From assembly GCA_018645325.1 (NCBI GenBank), contig JABGOU010000032.1, positions 1 to 46,847 of the forward strand: 46,847 nucleotides of DNA, written 5' to 3'. Source of the DNA: Desulfobacula sp. GTDB lineage: Bacteria > Desulfobacterota > Desulfobacteria > Desulfobacterales > Desulfobacteraceae. The notes under the pieces are model-generated. The model did not search any database. It was not told the DNA's origin and saw nothing but the letters and a program-made list of their open reading frames with translations. Shown here one piece after another: positions 42,921 through 46,847 of this stretch (positions are counted from its first letter, which is position 1; each line of letters opens with the position of its first letter). The position numbers and the translations under genes are program-made.

Positions 42921-44648
42921 TCAGTCTCCATATCTCTCCTCATACTGCTGCACCTGATAAGATTCTTTATAAAAACGATCTGTCTGAATGAGGTTTTCAT
43001 GGGTTCCAGAATGATTGATCCCACCGTTTTTCATTATAAAAATGGTGTTGCAGGATGCCAGGGCTGAGATCCTGTGGGATATGATAATAAAAGTGGCATT
43101 TAAATTCATCTGGTTCAATTGTGAAATAATTTTGGATGCCGTATGGGTATCCACCTGACTGATAGGATCATCCAGAATGATGATGGGCTTTTGGTGCATC
43201 AATGTCCGGGCAAGGGCAATTCTTTGTTTTTGTCCTCCGGAAAGGGTGATACCCCTTTCGCCAACAAGGGTATCAAGGCCGTCAGGCATTTTTTCCAGGG
43301 TATCTTTAAGACAGCAGACCTGTATAATCTGATCAAGTCTCTCTTTATCCACATTTTTTCCCATGAGAATATTTTCTTTTATCGTACCTGAAAAAAGAAA
43401 AGATTCCTGGGGCATAAAGGCAATATTGCCCCTTAGAAAATCAAGATCCAGGGTGTTCAGATCAAAGCCATCTATAGTGATTTTTCCAGCAGTCGTATTG
43501 TAAAGCCTTGGAATCAACTGGATCAGGCTGCTTTTCCCGGAACCCGGAGGACCGCTGATACCGATGGAACTTCCCGGATTTATCTTAAAATTAATATTTG
43601 AAAGAATGGCTTTGCCTTTATCATAGCCAAAGCCGACATTTTTAAAACCAATGTTTCCCTTTATTTTTGAAAGGATATTTGGATTTTCAGGAGAGCTTAC
43701 CCCCGGCATTGAATCTAAAAGCGTATTAATCCTTTTTAAGGATGCCATCCCCCTTTGAAACAGATTGGTCATCCATCCAAGAGCAATGACAGGCCATGCC
43801 AGTATTCCAAGATATTGAAAAAAGGCCACAAGCTCACCTGGAGTTATAACCCGTTTCATCACAAGAAAGCCGCCATAAAATATAACCACCAGGGTGGACA
43901 GATTTAAAAAAAATACCAGTAAGGGTTTTATCAGGGCGGTAACAAAAGCCCGCTTCAGATTTTTTTTAAAATAATCTGTTGACGCATCTTCAACCTTATT
44001 GCTTATGATGCTTTCAAAATTGAACACTTTGATAATACGAATGCCAAAAAAACTCTCCCTTACCAGTTCAGTCAGTTGAGAAAAGGATTCCTGGGCTGTT
44101 TTATGAAAAGCATGCATTTTTTTCCCCAGAATGCGTGTGGCAAGAATAAGAAAAGGCATAGGTATCATGGCAAGTGCTGTCAGTTTTGGATGGGTCCAGA
44201 TCATGATGGCAAGGGTGGCACCTCCAAGAAGAATGGTATCCACAATTACGATCAGGCCAAAACCAAATGCCATCCTGATATGATTGATATCGCTTGTGGC
44301 ATGGGCCATGATATCCCCTGTTTTGACCTTGTCCAGATAGGCCATGTCCAGGCTCAGGATATGTTTGAAAAGATCATCTCTTATGCCTTGTTCAACATTT
44401 CTTGCACTTGTCATGAGAAGATTGCGCCAGCCATACCTGAAGACTGCCATGAAAAGGCCTAAAAAAACAATATAACCACACTGAAAAATCAGGATTTTAT
44501 TGTCAAAAGAGCCTGTGCTTAAGGTGTCAATGGCATTTTTAATGATCTGGGGAATGACAAGTTGCAATGCATCCACAATGATCATGCACAAAATACCGAC
44601 AAGTATTTTATAAAAATTTTTTCTAAAATATGGATAGATCAGTTTCAA
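42921..44648 (-). CDS. ABC exporter half with degenerate ATP site
   Basis: This 575-residue half-transporter has six predicted membrane helices and an ATPase domain with Walker A GPPGSGKSS and a canonical signature LSGGQKQRIALAR. Its Walker B reads IIILDDPIS, so the catalytic glutamate is replaced by aspartate. This is typical of one partner of heterodimeric exporters. The start is a TTG at 44648 with GGAG 10 bases upstream. The partner gene starts next to its stop. Confidence 0.87.
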   Translation of the reverse strand: MKLIYPYFRKNFYKILVGILCMIIVDALQLVIPQIIKNAIDTLSTGSFDNKILIFQCGYIVFLGLFMAVFRYGWRNLLMTSARNVEQGIRDDLFKHILSLDMAYLDKVKTGDIMAHATSDINHIRMAFGFGLIVIVDTILLGGATLAIMIWTHPKLTALAMIPMPFLILATRILGKKMHAFHKTAQESFSQLTELVRESFFGIRIIKVFNFESIISNKVEDASTDYFKKNLKRAFVTALIKPLLVFFLNLSTLVVIFYGGFLVMKRVITPGELVAFFQYLGILAWPVIALGWMTNLFQRGMASLKRINTLLDSMPGVSSPENPNILSKIKGNIGFKNVGFGYDKGKAILSNINFKINPGSSIGISGPPGSGKSSLIQLIPRLYNTTAGKITIDGFDLNTLDLDFLRGNIAFMPQESFLFSGTIKENILMGKNVDKERLDQIIQVCCLKDTLEKMPDGLDTLVGERGITLSGGQKQRIALARTLMHQKPIIILDDPISQVDTHTASKIISQLNQMNLNATFIIISHRISALASCNTIFIMKNGGINHSGTHENLIQTDRFYKESYQVQQYEERYGD

Positions 44649-44812
44649 TTTTTTTAAGCTCCAGATGTCAAAATAGACACTTTTTTTTCTATTGCAATGC
44701 TTAAACCCTATCTATCATACTTTTAACACTAAATTCAAAATGGAAATCATTATATTTCCCCCTGCTGCCATGAAAATACTGTCAAATAAGATGTGCCTTC
44801 CCGGGCATGGAT

Positions 44813-44960
44813 TGCAACTCATCTGATTGAACTTCCCACAGGCTCTAAACTCCTTTTCGCTAACCGCCAAAACTCGCTGTCGCTCAAACACTTGGCGGTC
44901 TTAACGCTCCACTGCGTTAAGACCCTGTACAAAAAGTCCAATCAACAATTCCCTGCAACC
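44813..44960. repeat. Imperfect long palindrome containing two clean hairpins
   Basis: The outer arms match imperfectly, for example GATTGAACTT against AAGTCCAATC. Inside, CCGCCAA (44864-44870) pairs with TTGGCGG (44892-44898), and GTCTTAACGC (44898-44907) pairs perfectly with GCGTTAAGAC (44914-44923) around a 6-base loop. It has no credible gene. It looks like a dispersed palindromic repeat or a structured RNA; copies elsewhere in the genome would decide. The rest of 44649-45042 holds nothing I recognise. Confidence 0.55.
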
Positions 44961-45042
44961 CATACCCCGACTTCCCCGCCAGGATTCAACACCAGCAGTG
45001 ACATCTAATCATGTTCATTTTTTAATTTGTATGTTTTTCTCC

Positions 45043-45189
45043 TATATAGTGCCCGACCGAAAACCCCGAAATATAGTTTTCCAGTTTTGGTTAGAGATTT
45101 GCAACTATCCGAGATTGTTTTTTGCTTAAAACTTAAAACCTAAAACTTAAAACCGTGCCTGAACGTGGTTTTCGTTCAGGCACTATATA
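45043..45189. repeat. 147-base MITE-like element with terminal inverted repeats
   Basis: The first and last 23 bases are inverted copies with only two mismatches, each starting TATATAGTGCC on its own strand. Just inside the right end, GTGCCTGAACG and CGTTCAGGCAC (45155-45183) form a perfect 11-base hairpin. The middle has about four tandem heptamers of the type CTTAAAA (about 45125-45153). There is no coding capacity. The ends suggest a TA target, but the duplication cannot be separated from the repeat itself. Confidence 0.7.
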
Positions 45190-45332
45190 ATTGAATTTAA
45201 AAATTATTTACACAAAGCATAAATGCTGATACTGAGTAACATATTAAGATTTTAAACATTTCAGGTCAGATAATAAACAATTTTACATGGTACCCAGACC
45301 TGTTCAATTACTTGTTCTGTGTAGGGAGGGGA

Positions 45333-46406
45333 ATGACAACATTCACTGAATATTTTCAGATACATAAAAATCAGGCTGAACTTGATTTCGTGGATATTCC
45401 TGTTGATAGTGACATCCCTTTATTTATTGATCCCTTTGCAATATCTCAAAGGCCGGACAACTGGTCACATAATTGTCATAGAACAATAGTGTCTTTTTTT
45501 CAAAATCTCATTAATTGTATTAGAAATGACGCTGATAGCCAAGCCTATCAAATGCTAAGATTTCTAAAGGAGCCCAATGAAACCAGATTTGGTTTTTCTC
45601 GTGGTCGTCCACAAGGTGCTGGTGTTGGCAGTTTTCAAGCTGCTCAAATTTTAGAAGCGTTGCGAGCCTCAGAAGCTTTCCGTACTGGCTTTTTGAATTC
45701 TTTAGGTGAGTGTGAACTCATGATTGTTGGAGTCGGGCGTGATAAAATTTCAGACCTGACGACAAACCTTATTCGGTTTCATTTAGCGAACTATACCCTT
45801 TCACAGTGCCAGTTATGGAACATTCCCGTTCGACAGATGCCGTTACCTCCATTTTACAATGCTCAATCGGGGGAGTGGAATACGACGTATTTTGATTTGC
45901 CTATGACGAGCACAGGTCCTGTCCTTTTGGTTCCTAAAGCTATTGCAAGATATGATATCGCACACGATCACAATGAATACTATAATAAATTTGTTATTGA
46001 ATATTTACAAACAGAACATCTTACCGCCGGATCGAGCCTAGTTACAACATTGAAAAATGGGAAAAAACGAGTCTATAAAAAGGATCTCAAGGCTGCATAT
46101 CCAAAAACCAAGCAAAGGCTTTATGAATTTTCCCGAGAACATCCTGAGGTGTTGGAAACTTACAGAGAACATTTAGAAAGAGCTGAAAAGGAAGATTTAA
46201 GTTCTGCTTTAAGTTCAGAAGATGAACAAATTCTTGCAGAAGTTTTGATTGAAGCATTAAAGTCAATACAACCTGGAAATAAAATGGCAAGTGATTTTCA
46301 CAATCTTGTAATTGGGCTTATGGAATTTTTATTTTTCCCCAACTTATTATGCCCAATTAAAGAGCAGGAAATCCACCAAGGTAGAAAAAGAATAGATATC
46401 CCTATG
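45333..46406 (+). pseudogene. Gene of unknown function, truncated by an insertion sequence
   Basis: About 358 codons are intact from the ATG at 45333, which has GGGAGG just upstream; the frame then enters the insertion sequence and stops at 46433. I do not recognise the N-terminal part (EYFQIHKNQAELDFVDIPVD, FIDPFAISQRPDNW, FGFSRGRPQGAGVGSFQA). A charged helical stretch follows at about 275-320. The last native residues are LCPIKEQEIHQGRKRIDIPM. GRKRIDI resembles the strand carrying the first aspartate of PD-(D/E)xK nucleases, so the lost part may have held the rest of the site; this is a guess. Such genes often belong to phage defence, which the accessory context would suit. The remainder should lie beyond the insertion, outside the window. 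Confidence 0.6.
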
Positions 46407-46847
46407 TGTCAGGGTAGTTGTCGCCTCAATTGAACAAAAAAGTTTACAATTTGATAGGGCGATAGAGAGGTTACATGATAACAGAATATTCACCGGAGTT
46501 TAAAGAATCACTGCTGCAAAAAATCTTTTTCAATCCAGATCGAACTGTAGTAAGCTTTGCCAGAGAGGCAAGCATCCCGGGCTCAACAGTAGCAACCTGG
46601 GTTAGAAATCACAAAAAGAAAAATGGGAAAATAATGGGTCAAAAGAAACGGGAAAAGCTATGGTCAGCGGAGAAGAGATTTGAAACAGTATTGCTAACAG
46701 CGCCAATGAGTGAAGCCGAGAAGAGTGAATTTTGCAGAAAACATGGCATATACCCGGCACAACTTAAGGAGTGGAAAGAAGACTGCATAGCTGGTTGCAG
46801 GAATGCTCCAGATAAAAAATATATCAAAGAAGCAAAGGAAAAAGAGC
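46407..46847 (+). mobile_element. Insertion sequence, left part (IS3-like), continuing past the window
   Basis: The left end is placed at TGTCAGGGTAGTTGTCGCC (46407, or two bases earlier), where the interrupted gene loses its reading frame. A transposase-type gene begins 68 bases inside. The right end and any target duplication lie outside the window, so the exact boundary and family are provisional. Confidence 0.65.
46475..46847 (+). CDS. IS3-type transposase OrfA-like protein, 3' end outside the window
   Basis: At least 124 residues are visible. The N-terminal helix-turn-helix (ITEYSPEFKESLLQKIFF, then SFAREASIPGSTVATWVR) is of the HTH_Tnp_1 type found in IS3-family OrfA proteins. A second similar unit follows: LWSAEKRFETVLLTAPMSEA and EFCRKHGIYPAQLKEW. 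Two consecutive units of this kind occur in a subset of IS3-like transposases. The ATG at 46475 has GAGAGG 4 bases upstream. The frame is open to the window end; the catalytic OrfB would follow. Confidence 0.8.
   Translation, partial: MITEYSPEFKESLLQKIFFNPDRTVVSFAREASIPGSTVATWVRNHKKKNGKIMGQKKREKLWSAEKRFETVLLTAPMSEAEKSEFCRKHGIYPAQLKEWKEDCIAGCRNAPDKKYIKEAKEKE

Noticed and set aside
44793-45008. 71-codon open frame in the palindromic region
   Set aside because: It consists of repeat sequence with hairpins and has no convincing ribosome site or homology.
45120-45155. TTAAAAC heptamers as a CRISPR array
   Set aside because: The units are 7 bases in direct tandem without spacers.

Overview
The window comes from a moderately AT-rich chromosome of a sulfate-reducing bacterium, most likely a member of the Desulfobacterota close to Desulfobacteraceae. 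The best evidence is aprB-aprA (adenylylsulfate reductase) at the left edge. The abundance of multihaem c-type cytochromes, NrfD/iron-sulfur membrane modules and YkgJ-type cysteine-cluster proteins fits this lineage. The placement is inferred from gene content, not from a phylogeny.

Layout. (1) 1-1013, minus: aprB and the start of aprA. (2) 1421-2988, plus: a cysteine-cluster protein and a short-chain dehydrogenase-like protein. (3) 3124-18586, minus: 13 tightly packed genes read as one operon. In transcription order they are a receiver-like protein, a 12-haem cytochrome, a Tat-exported four-cluster ferredoxin, a Tat-exported molybdopterin oxidoreductase, a TorD-type chaperone, an octahaem cytochrome, a second Tat ferredoxin with a membrane tail, NrfD, an FmdE-like protein, a MoeA-like protein, a Sel1-rhodanese protein, a second octahaem cytochrome (lipoprotein) and a trihaem-cytochrome b fusion. 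(4) 19008-22149, minus: a membrane-bound sigma-54 activator and an overlapping PhnD-like lipoprotein, placed just upstream of a sigma-54-like promoter that faces the operon. (5) 22243-24981, minus: yvcK, a cysteine-cluster protein and dgt. (6) 25124-40481, plus: a deaminase, then the translation/RNA superoperon infC-rpmI-rplT-pheS-pheT, tRNA-Gly(CCC), rimP-nusA-infB-rbfA-truB, rpsO, pnp and a metallo-beta-lactamase-fold gene. (7) 40508-44648: a nitroreductase and a heterodimeric ABC exporter. (8) 44649-46847: a repeat-rich accessory end with two palindromic elements and a gene cut by an insertion sequence.

The most interesting system is regions 3 and 4 together. It looks like an inducible periplasmic molybdoenzyme respiratory system with about 31 predicted c-haems. 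It carries its own chaperone and probable cofactor-maturation genes and is controlled by an extracytoplasmic binding protein feeding a transmembrane sigma-54 activator. The substrate cannot be read from the sequence. A sulfur, arsenic or selenium oxyanion, or polysulfide, is plausible. The molybdoenzyme has aspartate in place of the third cysteine of its N-terminal Fe-S motif, and the activator has a four-cysteine motif in its GAF-like domain.

The rest is largely conserved housekeeping with readable control signals: a probable AUA start on infC, a hairpin-plus-U-tract between infC and rpmI, a complete tRNA promoter and downstream terminator, and paired strong hairpins between rpsO and pnp.
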